From: Hyella sp964606015
GTDB taxonomy: Bacteria; Cyanobacteriota; Cyanobacteriia; Cyanobacteriales; Xenococcaceae
Assembly (NCBI GenBank): GCA_964606015.1
Contig: CAZSEZ010000091.1
Location: 1 to 14,599, forward strand
Length of the DNA: 14,599 bases
Direction of reading: 5' to 3'
The position numbers and the translations under genes were made by a program. Below the pieces are notes generated by a model, which had not been told where the DNA came from, did not search any database, and saw nothing but the letters and a program-made list of their open reading frames with translations. This document shows positions 1-7,332 of this stretch, piece by piece (positions within the stretch are counted from its first letter, which is position 1; every line of letters starts with the position of its first letter).

Positions 1-1115
1 TAGGTGTATCTCGCGATGCAGATAAAGATGAAATCAAGCGTGCATATCGCCGTTTGGCCCGTAAATATCATCCAGATGTAAATAGAGAACCAGGGGCAGA
101 AGAGAAATTTAAGGAAATCAATCGTGCTTACGAAGTACTCTCCGAACCCGAAGTTCGCAGTCGTTATGATCGCTTTGGGGAAGCTGGAGTTAATCCTGGG
201 GCAGCAGGAGCCTCTGGGTATGAGTACGGTGATATGGGCGGGTTTGCTGATATCTTTGAATCCATTTTTAATGGCTTTGGTGGTGGTGGCGTAGGGGGCC
301 CTGGAGCGACTCGTCGGCGGAATGGACCTGTCAGAGGTGATGATCTAAGATTAGACTTAAAGCTAGGATTTCGGGAAGCCGTATTTGGTGGGGAGAAGCA
401 GATTCGCATTCCTCATTTAGAAACCTGTCAGGTTTGTAGTGGTAGTGGAGCAAAACCGGGGACTAAAGCCAGCGTTTGCGGTACCTGTAATGGTTCAGGT
501 CAAGTCAAGCGGGCCACTCGTACTCCTTTTGGTAGTTTTGCCCAGGTATCGGCTTGTCCTACTTGTAATGGCACTGGTCAAGTTATCGAGGAAAAGTGCA
601 ACGCTTGCGGTGGTGCTGGACGTAAGCAGGAGACCAAGAAACTCAAAATTACTATTCCTCCAGGCGTGGATAATGGTACTCGCTTGCGTGTCTCCGGTGA
701 AGGTGATGCTGGGGTTAAGGGTGGAACCTCTGGCGATCTTTATGTCTATTTATTTGTTGAGTCAGATCGAGAATTTTCCAGAGATGGTATAAATGTCAGC
801 TCTGAAATTACCATTAGTTATTTACAAGCAATTCTGGGTTGTCGTATACCTGTCAATACTGTTGATGGTGAGGAAGAAGTTACGATTCCTGCGGGGACTC
901 AGCCCAATACAGTAATAACTCTTGAAGGAAAAGGAGTGCCTAAATTAGGTAATTCCGTTAGTCGTGGTAATCATTTGCTGACAGTTAAAGTAAATATACC
1001 TAGGAAAATTAACTCCGAAGAGCAAGAATTATTGGAACAGTTAGCAAAAATCAAAGGTGAAAGTACAGGTAAAGGTGGTTTAGAAGGGTTTTTAGGAGGG
1101 TTGTTTCAGAAATAG
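1..1115 (+). CDS. dnaJ: Chaperone protein DnaJ (Hsp40), 5' end cut off by window
   Basis: J-domain co-chaperone that delivers unfolded clients to DnaK and stimulates its ATPase in the cytosol. The frame is open from base 3 (GVSRDADKDEIKRAYRR) and runs into YHPDV, so the HPD motif (69-77) is present. Only about ten N-terminal codons are missing; the TTG at 54 is internal, not a start. Domains in order: J domain, a Gly/Phe-rich linker (about 190-300), four CxxCxGxG zinc-binding repeats (426-620: CQVCSGSG, CGTCNGSG, CPTCNGTG, CNACGGAG), then the two beta-sandwich client-binding domains. About 370 codons are visible, the normal size for full-length type I DnaJ, so it is not a truncated DnaJ-like protein. 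The stop is followed 2 nt later by the TusA-like gene, suggesting co-transcription. Identity is very secure; which of the several cyanobacterial DnaJ paralogues this is cannot be told here. Confidence 0.97.
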   Translation, partial: GVSRDADKDEIKRAYRRLARKYHPDVNREPGAEEKFKEINRAYEVLSEPEVRSRYDRFGEAGVNPGAAGASGYEYGDMGGFADIFESIFNGFGGGGVGGPGATRRRNGPVRGDDLRLDLKLGFREAVFGGEKQIRIPHLETCQVCSGSGAKPGTKASVCGTCNGSGQVKRATRTPFGSFAQVSACPTCNGTGQVIEEKCNACGGAGRKQETKKLKITIPPGVDNGTRLRVSGEGDAGVKGGTSGDLYVYLFVESDREFSRDGINVSSEITISYLQAILGCRIPVNTVDGEEEVTIPAGTQPNTVITLEGKGVPKLGNSVSRGNHLLTVKVNIPRKINSEEQELLEQLAKIKGESTGKGGLEGFLGGLFQK

Positions 1116-1117
1116 AA

Positions 1118-1369
1118 ATGAGCCAAAAGTTTTCTCAAGCAAAGGACCTACTTGATTTGCGTGGTACGCCTTGCCCTATTAACTTTGTCCGTACCAAGCT
1201 GCGTTTAGATCAGATGCCAGCGGATACATTTTTAGAAGTGTGGTTAGATGCGGGGGAACCAATCGAGCAAGTCCCCAATAGCCTGAAAGTGAATGGTTAC
1301 AAATTAGAGTCCATGGAAGAATGTGAAGGTTACTTTTCCATCCTAGTTACTCGCCCGACATCACCGTGA
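1118..1369 (+). CDS. TusA-family sulfurtransferase / sulfur carrier (CPxN variant)
   Basis: Small protein of 83 residues with the SirA/YeeD/TusA fold. The signature LDLRGTPCPINFVRTK (residues about 12-27) carries the single conserved Cys that in TusA accepts persulfide sulfur for tRNA thiolation or other sulfur trafficking. The canonical CPxP motif reads CPIN here, with the second Pro replaced by Asn. The rest (a long helix, then a strand-rich half ending ILVTRP) fits the family in length and order. It starts with ATG 2 nt after dnaJ; an AGGAGG sits at 1094-1099, rather far upstream for a standard ribosome-binding site, so translation may partly depend on coupling to dnaJ. Its stop overlaps the rsgA start. 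The family is clear, but the partner and sulfur acceptor are unknown, so I give no gene symbol. Confidence 0.9.
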   Translation: MSQKFSQAKDLLDLRGTPCPINFVRTKLRLDQMPADTFLEVWLDAGEPIEQVPNSLKVNGYKLESMEECEGYFSILVTRPTSP

Positions 1370-2478
1370 ATTTCTCTTCTAATGTAGAATCCATAGCAGG
1401 AAGTATTTGGGGAACTGTTACCGCGGTTCAGGCTAATTTTTACCATGTTAGATTAGCTCGAAATCTTACTGGTATCTCTCCTGACTGTCTTGGTTATTTA
1501 CTCTGTACTAGGCGTACTAGGTTGAAAAAGATCGGTCAGAAAGTTATGGTTGGCGATCGCGTAATTGTGGAAGAACCAGATTGGCAAGATAACCGAGGGG
1601 CTATTTCCCAGGTCTTACAACGTAGTAGCGAGCTTCAGCGTCCTCCTGTGGCTAATGCCGATCTTTTACTCCTGGTATTTGCTTTAGCGGAACCAAATCT
1701 CGATCCTTGGCAGCTGAGCCGTTTTTTAATCAAGGCGGAATCCACAGTAGGCATGGAGTTATGTCTATGTTTGAATAAGTGCGATCTGCTTGCAGAATCG
1801 GAGCTTCAAGCATGGCAAGTTCGACTTGCTTCCTGGGGTTACGATCCTGTTTTTATTAGTGCGAAACAACAGCAAGGTATTGAGCAACTTCAGCAGAAAT
1901 TGCACGATAAACTTACGATCGTCGCAGGCCCTAGTGGAGTGGGAAAATCCAGTCTGATTAATTATTTAGTTCCTCAAGCTCAACTGCGGACGGGGGAAGT
2001 ATCCGGTAAACTGCAACGCGGTCGTCATACTACTAGACATGTCGAATTATTCGAGTTACCAAGCGGTGGTTTACTGGCTGATAGCCCTGGCTTTAATCAA
2101 CCAGATTTGACCTGTGAACCAGCAGAACTGGCTCAGTATTTCCCTGAGGCCAAAATCAGACTCCAACAGGGTAGCTGCCAATTTAGCGATTGTACTCATC
2201 GTCAAGAACCTAATTGTGTCGTTAGGGGGGATTGGGAACGTTACGAGCATTATTTGGAATTTCTTGAAAAAGCGATCGCGTACTCCAAAACTGTACGAGC
2301 TACCCCCGATGAGGAAGCTAGTACTAAACTTAAGGTAAAACGTTCCGGCAAGAGTCAATACGAACCAAGATTAGCTACTAAAAAATACCGTCGCCGTTCT
2401 CGTCGTTCTAAGCAACAAAATTTGCAGGATATGACTAGAGAACCCAATTTAGAGAATTGGGAAGATGAGGATATTTAG
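1366..2478 (+). CDS. rsgA: Ribosome small-subunit maturation GTPase RsgA
   Basis: Circularly permuted GTPase that acts late in 30S assembly and is released from mature subunits on GTP hydrolysis. Order in the 370-residue protein: N-terminal OB-fold (about 12-85), G4 NKCD (137-140), G5 SAK (165-167), G1/P-loop GPSGVGKSS (188-196), G2 region HTT (221-223), G3 DSPG (239-242), then the zinc knuckle with Cys271, Cys276, His278 and Cys284. The G4-G5-G1-G2-G3 order is diagnostic of the YjeQ/YloQ family. The C-terminal tail has a basic stretch at 339-350 (KKYRRRSRRSKQ) and an acidic end; the basic part may contact rRNA (inference). The start is GTG, sharing GTGA with the stop of the upstream gene, a layout that favours translational coupling. 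It converges with ureC, leaving only 32 nt between the stops. Confidence 0.97.
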   Translation: MNFSSNVESIAGSIWGTVTAVQANFYHVRLARNLTGISPDCLGYLLCTRRTRLKKIGQKVMVGDRVIVEEPDWQDNRGAISQVLQRSSELQRPPVANADLLLLVFALAEPNLDPWQLSRFLIKAESTVGMELCLCLNKCDLLAESELQAWQVRLASWGYDPVFISAKQQQGIEQLQQKLHDKLTIVAGPSGVGKSSLINYLVPQAQLRTGEVSGKLQRGRHTTRHVELFELPSGGLLADSPGFNQPDLTCEPAELAQYFPEAKIRLQQGSCQFSDCTHRQEPNCVVRGDWERYEHYLEFLEKAIAYSKTVRATPDEEASTKLKVKRSGKSQYEPRLATKKYRRRSRRSKQQNLQDMTREPNLENWEDEDI

Positions 2479-2510
2479 TTTCGATAGGGAAAACATTATT
2501 TTTGATTGGA

Positions 2511-4220
2511 CTAAAACAGAAAATAACGTTGTGCCATTGGTAGCTCAGTTGCAGGTTCACAAGTTAGCAATTCGCCATCAGCCCTTACTTCATAGGTTTC
2601 AGAATTAACTTCCATTTCGGGAGTTGCCGTATTGAGTTTCATATCTGCTTTGCTGAGATTGCGAGTGTTGCGTACTGCGGCAACGGATGTTTTTAAGCCA
2701 AGTTTTTGAGGAATGTCCCTTTCCAGGGCAATTTGAGACATAAAAGTCAGAGAAGTAGTGGCCTTCGCTCCGCCGAAACTGCCAAACATAGGACGCATAT
2801 ATACGGGTTGAGGTGTGGGAATGCTAGCATTTGGATCCCCCATTTGCGCCCAAGCGATCGCACCACCTTTAATGACGATTTCTGGTTTAACTCCAAACAT
2901 GGCTGGCTTCCACAGACAAATATCTGCTAGTTTGCCTTCTTCAATTGACCCTACATAATCAGCAATACCGTGCATTATGGCTGGGTTGATGGTGTATTTA
3001 GCGATGTAGCGTTTGGCTCGGAAATTATCAGCTTTATTCTCCTCACTACTTAAAACCCCTCGTTGCACCTTCATCTTGTGCGCAGTTTGCCAGGTACGGA
3101 TCACTGTTTCGCCGACTCTGCCCATGGCTTGAGAATCAGACGCGATCGCACTAAAAGCCCCCAAGTCGTGCAAAATATCTTCTGCTGCAATGGTTTCTTG
3201 GCGAATTCGAGATTCAGCAAAAGCTACATCTTCAGGGATATTGCGATCTAGATGATGGCAAACCATCAACATATCGAGGTGTTCTTCTAGGGTATTAACC
3301 GTAAAAGGACGAGTTGGATTGGTAGAAGAAGGCAAAACATTATTCAAAGCACAAACTTTGATGATGTCGGGTGCGTGTCCCCCTCCTGCACCTTCGGTGT
3401 GGTAGGTATGGATAACGCGATCCTTAAAAGCAGCGACAGTATTTTCGACAAATCCTGCTTCGTTGAGGGTATCAGTATGGATTGCCACCTGCACATCGTA
3501 TTCATCAGCAACACTAAGGCAAGTATCGATCGCTTTAGGAGTTGTACCCCAGTCTTCGTGGAGTTTTAATCCCATTGCTCCTGTTTGAATCTGTTCTACC
3601 AGTCCAATTGGTTTAGCACTATTACCTTTACCCAAAAAACCTAAATTCATCGGGAAAGCATCAGCCGCTTGCAGCATAAACCCCAGATTCCATTCCCCAG
3701 GGGTACAGGTTGTGGCATTGGTTCCTGTAGCGGGTCCTGTCCCACCACCAATCATGGTTGTAATGCCGGAAGCGATGGCAGTGTCGATTTGTTGGGGGCA
3801 AATAAAATGGATATGGCTATCTATGCCCCCGGCAGTGATAATATGCCCTTCCCCTGCAACTATTTCTGTAGCAGCACCGATAATAATATCGACATTATCT
3901 TGAATGTAAGGATTACCCGCTTTGCCAATCTTGAATATATTGCCATCTTTGATGCCGATATCTGCTTTAACGACACCCCACCAATCCAGAATTAGAGCAT
4001 TGGTAATTACTAGATCTACCGCACCATCTTGACGAGAGATTGGCGACTGTCCCATGCCGTCACGGATTACTTTACCCCCGCCAAATTTAACTTCATCGCC
4101 GTAAGTAGTGTAATCTCGCTCGACTTCGATAAATAGTTCGGTATCTGCTAATCTAACGCGATCGCCTGTAGTTGCACCGAAGGTATCTGCATAGGCTCTA
4201 CGCTCCATCTGATAGCTCAT
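2511..4220 (-). CDS. ureC: Urease subunit alpha (catalytic)
   Basis: Nickel amidohydrolase subunit that hydrolyses urea to ammonia and carbamate in the cytosol, working with UreA and UreB and activated by UreD/E/F/G. It has 569 residues, the usual full length. By alignment with the Klebsiella enzyme (offset +2), every active-site residue is present: His136 and His138, Lys219 (carbamylated), His248, His274 and Asp362 as nickel ligands, His221 for substrate binding, and Cys321/His322 on the mobile flap. MSYQMERRAYADTFG is a typical cyanobacterial N-terminus, supporting the ATG at 4220; Met5 is a less likely start. No other urease gene lies in the window, in keeping with the scattered urease genes of several cyanobacteria. 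It lies downstream of rsmD on the same strand after 152 nt that contain a 9-bp inverted repeat, and probably has its own promoter there. Nitrogen control by NtcA would be expected from the pathway, but I found no good GTA-N8-TAC site. Confidence 0.98.
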   Translation of the reverse strand: MSYQMERRAYADTFGATTGDRVRLADTELFIEVERDYTTYGDEVKFGGGKVIRDGMGQSPISRQDGAVDLVITNALILDWWGVVKADIGIKDGNIFKIGKAGNPYIQDNVDIIIGAATEIVAGEGHIITAGGIDSHIHFICPQQIDTAIASGITTMIGGGTGPATGTNATTCTPGEWNLGFMLQAADAFPMNLGFLGKGNSAKPIGLVEQIQTGAMGLKLHEDWGTTPKAIDTCLSVADEYDVQVAIHTDTLNEAGFVENTVAAFKDRVIHTYHTEGAGGGHAPDIIKVCALNNVLPSSTNPTRPFTVNTLEEHLDMLMVCHHLDRNIPEDVAFAESRIRQETIAAEDILHDLGAFSAIASDSQAMGRVGETVIRTWQTAHKMKVQRGVLSSEENKADNFRAKRYIAKYTINPAIMHGIADYVGSIEEGKLADICLWKPAMFGVKPEIVIKGGAIAWAQMGDPNASIPTPQPVYMRPMFGSFGGAKATTSLTFMSQIALERDIPQKLGLKTSVAAVRNTRNLSKADMKLNTATPEMEVNSETYEVRADGELLTCEPATELPMAQRYFLF

Positions 4221-4372
4221 ATGATTCTGCTCTGGCTGCCGAATGATGATTTTGTTGATTTTCTCGGTTCAAATTTACAGACCAAATTCACGCTGTAAAT
4301 TCATAACTCGTATTTAGGTTAATCTTTCAAAATCCAATACCAACAACACGACAGAATATATTAATGATTGAG
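4221..4372 (-). promoter_or_regulatory. rsmD-ureC gap with a perfect 9-bp inverted repeat (4272-4301)
   Basis: This 152-nt gap should hold the ureC promoter. It contains AATTTACAG (4272-4280) and its exact reverse complement CTGTAAATT (4293-4301), separated by 12 nt, so the arm centres are 21 bp apart, about two helical turns. The repeat lies 52-81 bp before the ureC start. That geometry suits a dimeric DNA-binding protein or a leader hairpin. It is not followed by a T-run on the minus strand, so it is unlikely to be the rsmD terminator. No clear -10/-35 pair was recognised. The repeat is certain; its function is inferred. Confidence 0.4.
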
Positions 4373-4906
4373 CTAACTCAGTTCATAAAAAGTTAAAGCC
4401 GTATTACCGTAAGTCTTTTCGCGGCAAATTTCTAACCCAGGAATAGTAATAGTTTCCCAGCGGCGGGGATTGTGTTCGATCGCGATTTCGCCATCAGATT
4501 CAAGTAGATTATATTTTGCGATCGCTTCGAGTACAGGTTGATATAGACTACTAGCGTATGGCGGATCAAAATAGATATAGTCAAACTGTTGATTTAAGCC
4601 CTTCAATCTGGTTTTGACATCTCCTTTAATGACGCGAAATTGTTGTTCTGGCTTGGCTACTTGTTGCCAGTTTTGCTTAACTAGCTGATGGGCTTTAGGG
4701 TTTTGTTCGATCCCCACCACCATAGTTGCTCCACGGCACAACGCCTCAGCACCCATAGAGCCATTTCCTGCACAAAGGTCCAACCAACTATAGTTAGTAA
4801 GATCCTGTTGCCAGATGTTAAATAAAGCTTCTCTGACTCTAGCGGAAGTAGGACGGGTATTTTGCCCAGGAAGGGTTTTAATTAGTCGATTGCCATAAAT
4901 ACGCAC
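4373..4906 (-). CDS. rsmD: 16S rRNA (guanine966-N2)-methyltransferase RsmD
   Basis: SAM-dependent N2-guanine methyltransferase modifying helix 31 of 16S rRNA during 30S assembly. The 177-residue protein has the family N-terminus RIYGNRLIK...RPTSARVREALFNIW, the SAM-binding motif DLCAGNGSMGAEAL (43-56), the acidic end of strand 2 at GIEQNP (65-70), and the catalytic DPPY motif (114-117). Length is normal for the short cyanobacterial RsmD. The start is GTG at 4906: a stop (4937-4939) lies ten codons upstream and no other standard start lies between. No Shine-Dalgarno sequence is obvious. The gene is divergent from the photolyase gene and tandem with ureC, with which it has no known functional link. 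Confidence 0.95.
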   Translation of the reverse strand: MRIYGNRLIKTLPGQNTRPTSARVREALFNIWQQDLTNYSWLDLCAGNGSMGAEALCRGATMVVGIEQNPKAHQLVKQNWQQVAKPEQQFRVIKGDVKTRLKGLNQQFDYIYFDPPYASSLYQPVLEAIAKYNLLESDGEIAIEHNPRRWETITIPGLEICREKTYGNTALTFYELS

Positions 4907-5013
4907 AAAAAACTTAAAGACAAAAAAGCGAACATTTCATGAGCAAGTATACAGTAAACAGTTCTTAACTATTGACTGATAAGTTAAAGCCTGGAAATTA
5001 GCTTAGTAACGAG
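4907..5013. promoter_or_regulatory. Divergent promoter region for rsmD (-) and the photolyase-family gene (+)
   Basis: This 107-nt gap separates divergent genes, so it must hold both start regions unless transcription comes from further away. On the minus strand TATACT (4951-4946) makes a good -10 hexamer about 40 nt before the rsmD start. On the plus strand TTGACT (4972-4977) resembles a -35 box, but no convincing -10 follows at standard spacing. A short repeat TTAACT...AGTTAA surrounds this point. The assignments rest on consensus resemblance only. Confidence 0.3.
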
Positions 5014-6555
5014 ATGCAGATAGTTTGGTTTCGTCGCGATCTAAGAATCACTGATAATGAAATTCTTAGTCAAGCAGTTCAAAGTGGAGAAGAGATTGTA
5101 CCTTGCTTTGTTGTTGACCCTTGGTTCTACGGACAATCACATGTGGCACCAGTCAGAATTCAATTTTTGTTAGAATCTCTATCGGATTTAGATCATAATC
5201 TGCGAAGTCTTGGCAGCAAATTATTCTTATTCGAGGGTCAATCTGTTGAGATTATACAGAACCTGACAAAATACCTTCTGGAACTAGGTGAATCTCCAAG
5301 GCTTTTGTTTAATCGTGATGCTCAAGTCAACTACGGTATTTCTAGAGATCGTGAAATAATCGAATTTTATGAAGCGCAAAATTTAGAAGTTTATCTGGGC
5401 AAAAATCACTTTGTACAGGATCGAGAAGATTACAAACTAATTTGGCAAGATTCCCATTGTTATCAAGAAAGCTTGCCTCATCCTAAACCACAATTTATTG
5501 ACACCCCACAGTTAAACTTAAGGCTTTCACAATTAACCATCAAGCAGCTTTGGCAAAAATACTGTCCCCAGGCTCAACAATTAGACAGGCATTTTATTGG
5601 GGGTGAAGCTGAAGCACAAAAAACTCTAGATAGCTTCTTGCAAGGTAGATACCAAGGTTATCACTGGAAAATTTCTCGTCCCTTTCTTGTGCAAATGGGA
5701 GCGACCTCTCGTCTATCCCCTCATCTAAAATTTGGTACGATTTCCTCCCGTACTGTTTATCAAGCCACCAAAAAGCTAAAAGCTACTCTACCCCAAGACT
5801 CAAAACAAGTTTTTTCCCTCAAAGCCTTTTTAGATCGCCTACGTTGGCATGACAAGTTTACCCAGAGACATTATTTTCATCCTGAATTAGCTTTTAAAAA
5901 TAGATATCCTGAATTCGACAGTTGGTACTCAGATCGAGATTTAGCAACAGATAAACAAGCAATTTTCAACGCTTGGTGTCAGGGAACAACGGGCTTTCCT
6001 TTGGTAGATGCAGCGATGCGTCAACTAAATAACCAAGGCTGGATGAGTTTTCGCATGAGAGCTATGTGTGTTTCCTTCCTGTGTATCAATGGTGGCGTTT
6101 CTTGGCAGCATGGAGCGGATTACTTTATGAGTAGATTGGTAGATGGGGATATCGCAATCAATCATCGACAATGGCAGAATCAAGCAGGAGTCACAAATCC
6201 AATGTCTAAGACTTTTCGGATTTATAATCCAACTAAAAATTGGGTAGAAAAAGACCCAAAATCAAAGTTTGTTACCTACTGGATACCAGAGATTAAGCCA
6301 TTTACCAGAGATCAAATATTGGCTGGAGAGCATTTGGAAGGTAGTGGTTGTAGCTATCCAGCACCAATTTTAGATTGGTGCGAAACCCGCAAGACGAATG
6401 GAAAAATCATTTCCGATCTTCGAACTAAGGTGAGAGAACGCTTGAAATCTGAAGAGGGGACAGAACTAGAGATCGCTTTAGGGACTAAGAACACAGTCGA
6501 AAAGTATTTCGCTGCCAAAGAGCGAGACTATAAACGGTTAAGACCATCTAAGTAG
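5014..6555 (+). CDS. Cryptochrome/photolyase-family flavoprotein (probable DNA photolyase)
   Basis: Full-length 513-residue member of the photolyase/cryptochrome family: an N-terminal alpha/beta antenna domain opening with MQIVWFRRDLRITDN, then the helical FAD-binding domain. Diagnostic segments are TSRLSPHLKFGTIS (231-244), GFPLVDAAMRQLNNQGWMSFRMRA, and the FAD loop LVDGDIAIN (375-383). Against E. coli Phr as I recall it, Asn383 matches the flavin-N5 Asn378, and Trp364 and Trp387 match Trp359 and Trp382. The third triad Trp (306) falls on Ala311. The loop after Asn383 reads HRQWQNQAG rather than NGGWQWAAS. The protein therefore has the flavin-binding core but differs from textbook CPD class I enzymes. 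Light-driven repair of pyrimidine dimers is the likely role; a photoreceptor role is possible. Antenna chromophore unknown. It converges with hisH (23 nt between stops). I leave the symbol blank because phrA or cry cannot be chosen from sequence alone. Confidence 0.9.
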   Translation: MQIVWFRRDLRITDNEILSQAVQSGEEIVPCFVVDPWFYGQSHVAPVRIQFLLESLSDLDHNLRSLGSKLFLFEGQSVEIIQNLTKYLLELGESPRLLFNRDAQVNYGISRDREIIEFYEAQNLEVYLGKNHFVQDREDYKLIWQDSHCYQESLPHPKPQFIDTPQLNLRLSQLTIKQLWQKYCPQAQQLDRHFIGGEAEAQKTLDSFLQGRYQGYHWKISRPFLVQMGATSRLSPHLKFGTISSRTVYQATKKLKATLPQDSKQVFSLKAFLDRLRWHDKFTQRHYFHPELAFKNRYPEFDSWYSDRDLATDKQAIFNAWCQGTTGFPLVDAAMRQLNNQGWMSFRMRAMCVSFLCINGGVSWQHGADYFMSRLVDGDIAINHRQWQNQAGVTNPMSKTFRIYNPTKNWVEKDPKSKFVTYWIPEIKPFTRDQILAGEHLEGSGCSYPAPILDWCETRKTNGKIISDLRTKVRERLKSEEGTELEIALGTKNTVEKYFAAKERDYKRLRPSK

Positions 6556-6578
6556 CCTCATTTTAAAAAGCTCTGATT

Positions 6579-7211
6579 TTAGTTTTTTGCGGCTAAAGCA
6601 ACAAAATTAGAAAGTAGCTGCAAACCATTATCAGAAGATTTTTCTGGGTGAAACTGTACTGCCATTAGATTATCTTTAGCGATCGCGGCAGTAACAGTTT
6701 GTGACCCATGGGTCACAGTAGCAGCACACACTCTGTCGTCTGTTGGTTCAACATAGTAAGAATGCACAAAATAAAGATAGGGGTCATTGTCTAAGGTTGC
6801 CCAAAGGGGGTGTTGAGCTTGCTTTAGCGCTAGTTGATTCCAACCCATATGCGGAATCGTAATTTCTGGCTCGCTTTGAAAGCGTTTTACCTTGCCTCGG
6901 ATAATACCTAGACCAGGTTCTACACCTTCTTCAGAGGAATCAAGTAACATCTGAAAGCCAACGCAAATGCCCAAAAATGGTTTACCAGAAGCGATCGCAT
7001 CTTTAACAACAGATTCTAAGCCTCGTTGGCGCATTTGTTGCATTGCTGGATCGAAGGCTCCTACTCCTGGTAAGACGACAGCATCTGCTGTGGTGATGTC
7101 CTTTGGAGAATCAGTTATCTGAGTAGTTGCGCCAGCCTTTTCTAATCCTTTGCAGGCAGAGTGCAGATTGCCCATTCCGTAGTCAATGACTGCAATATTT
7201 ACCACGCTCAC
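6579..7211 (-). CDS. hisH: Imidazole glycerol phosphate synthase subunit HisH (glutaminase)
   Basis: Class I glutamine amidotransferase subunit of histidine biosynthesis. It releases ammonia from glutamine and passes it to HisF, which makes IGP and AICAR. The 210-residue protein shows VIDYGMGNL (8-16), LPGVGAF (47-53), the nucleophile loop GICVGFQ with Cys83 (usually GICLGMQ), HMGWNQL (121-127), and QFHPEKS with His188 and Glu190, so the Cys-His-Glu triad is intact. The start is ambiguous: GTG at 7211 or GTG at 7205 two codons later, with GAGGTGA overlapping the first. No hisF or other his gene is adjacent, which is normal in cyanobacteria. A perfect 18-bp palindrome falls in the coding sequence at 6700-6717, and a 16-bp palindrome lies upstream of the gene. 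Confidence 0.97.
   Translation of the reverse strand: MSVVNIAVIDYGMGNLHSACKGLEKAGATTQITDSPKDITTADAVVLPGVGAFDPAMQQMRQRGLESVVKDAIASGKPFLGICVGFQMLLDSSEEGVEPGLGIIRGKVKRFQSEPEITIPHMGWNQLALKQAQHPLWATLDNDPYLYFVHSYYVEPTDDRVCAATVTHGSQTVTAAIAKDNLMAVQFHPEKSSDNGLQLLSNFVALAAKN
6700..6717. repeat. Perfect 18-bp palindrome inside hisH
   Basis: TGTGACCCATGGGTCACA is its own reverse complement over all 18 bases. It encodes the VTHGSQ segment of HisH. The outer TGTGA/TCACA halves match the CRP consensus, but the spacer is 8 nt instead of 6, so it is not a proper CRP site. It may be chance plus codon choice, or an mRNA hairpin. Confidence 0.6.
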
Positions 7212-7257
7212 CTCTGGTATTATTTACTGATTTTTCAGTTTAGCTTATTTACCCTTG

Positions 7258-7273
7258 TCAGGAAATTTCCTGA
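7258..7273. promoter_or_regulatory. Perfect 16-bp palindrome between hisH and the hybrid kinase gene: candidate operator
   Basis: TCAGGAAATTTCCTGA is a perfect palindrome in the 121-nt gap between two divergent genes, 47 bp from the hisH start and 59 bp from the kinase ATG. TTGTCA (7255-7260), which overlaps its left edge, resembles a -35 box for the kinase, with a poor TATTTA (7278-7283) 17 nt on. A small hairpin ACTGA-TTTT-TCAGT (7226-7239) lies closer to hisH. The palindrome is certain; an operator role is inferred from symmetry and position. The regulator is unknown. Confidence 0.45.
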
Positions 7274-7332
7274 TGACTATTTAGAGTTAATCGGAAACAA
7301 TAGATATGAACCATACAGAAGCCTGCTAGCTA

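Noticed and set aside
164..409. Minus-strand open frame inside dnaJ, and other long antisense frames inside rsgA, ureC and the kinase gene
   Set aside because: They lie wholly within strongly supported genes, encode low-complexity or unrecognisable peptides, and look like shadows of the coding strand.
54..1115. TTG at 54 as the start of dnaJ
   Set aside because: The same frame is open to the window edge and the upstream codons encode the rest of the J domain, so the gene is simply cut by the window.
2474..2515. TTTAGT...ACTAAA as a bidirectional terminator between rsgA and ureC
   Set aside because: Only six paired bases around a loop of about 30 nt, almost all A/T; too weak to call.
4221..4372. 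NtcA site (GTA-N8-TAC) upstream of ureC
   Set aside because: Scanned by eye on both strands; no GTA/TAC pair at the required spacing was found.
6562..6585. TAAAA...TTTTA hairpin between the photolyase gene and hisH
   Set aside because: Five A-T pairs only, with no GC stem; not a credible intrinsic terminator despite the following T-run.
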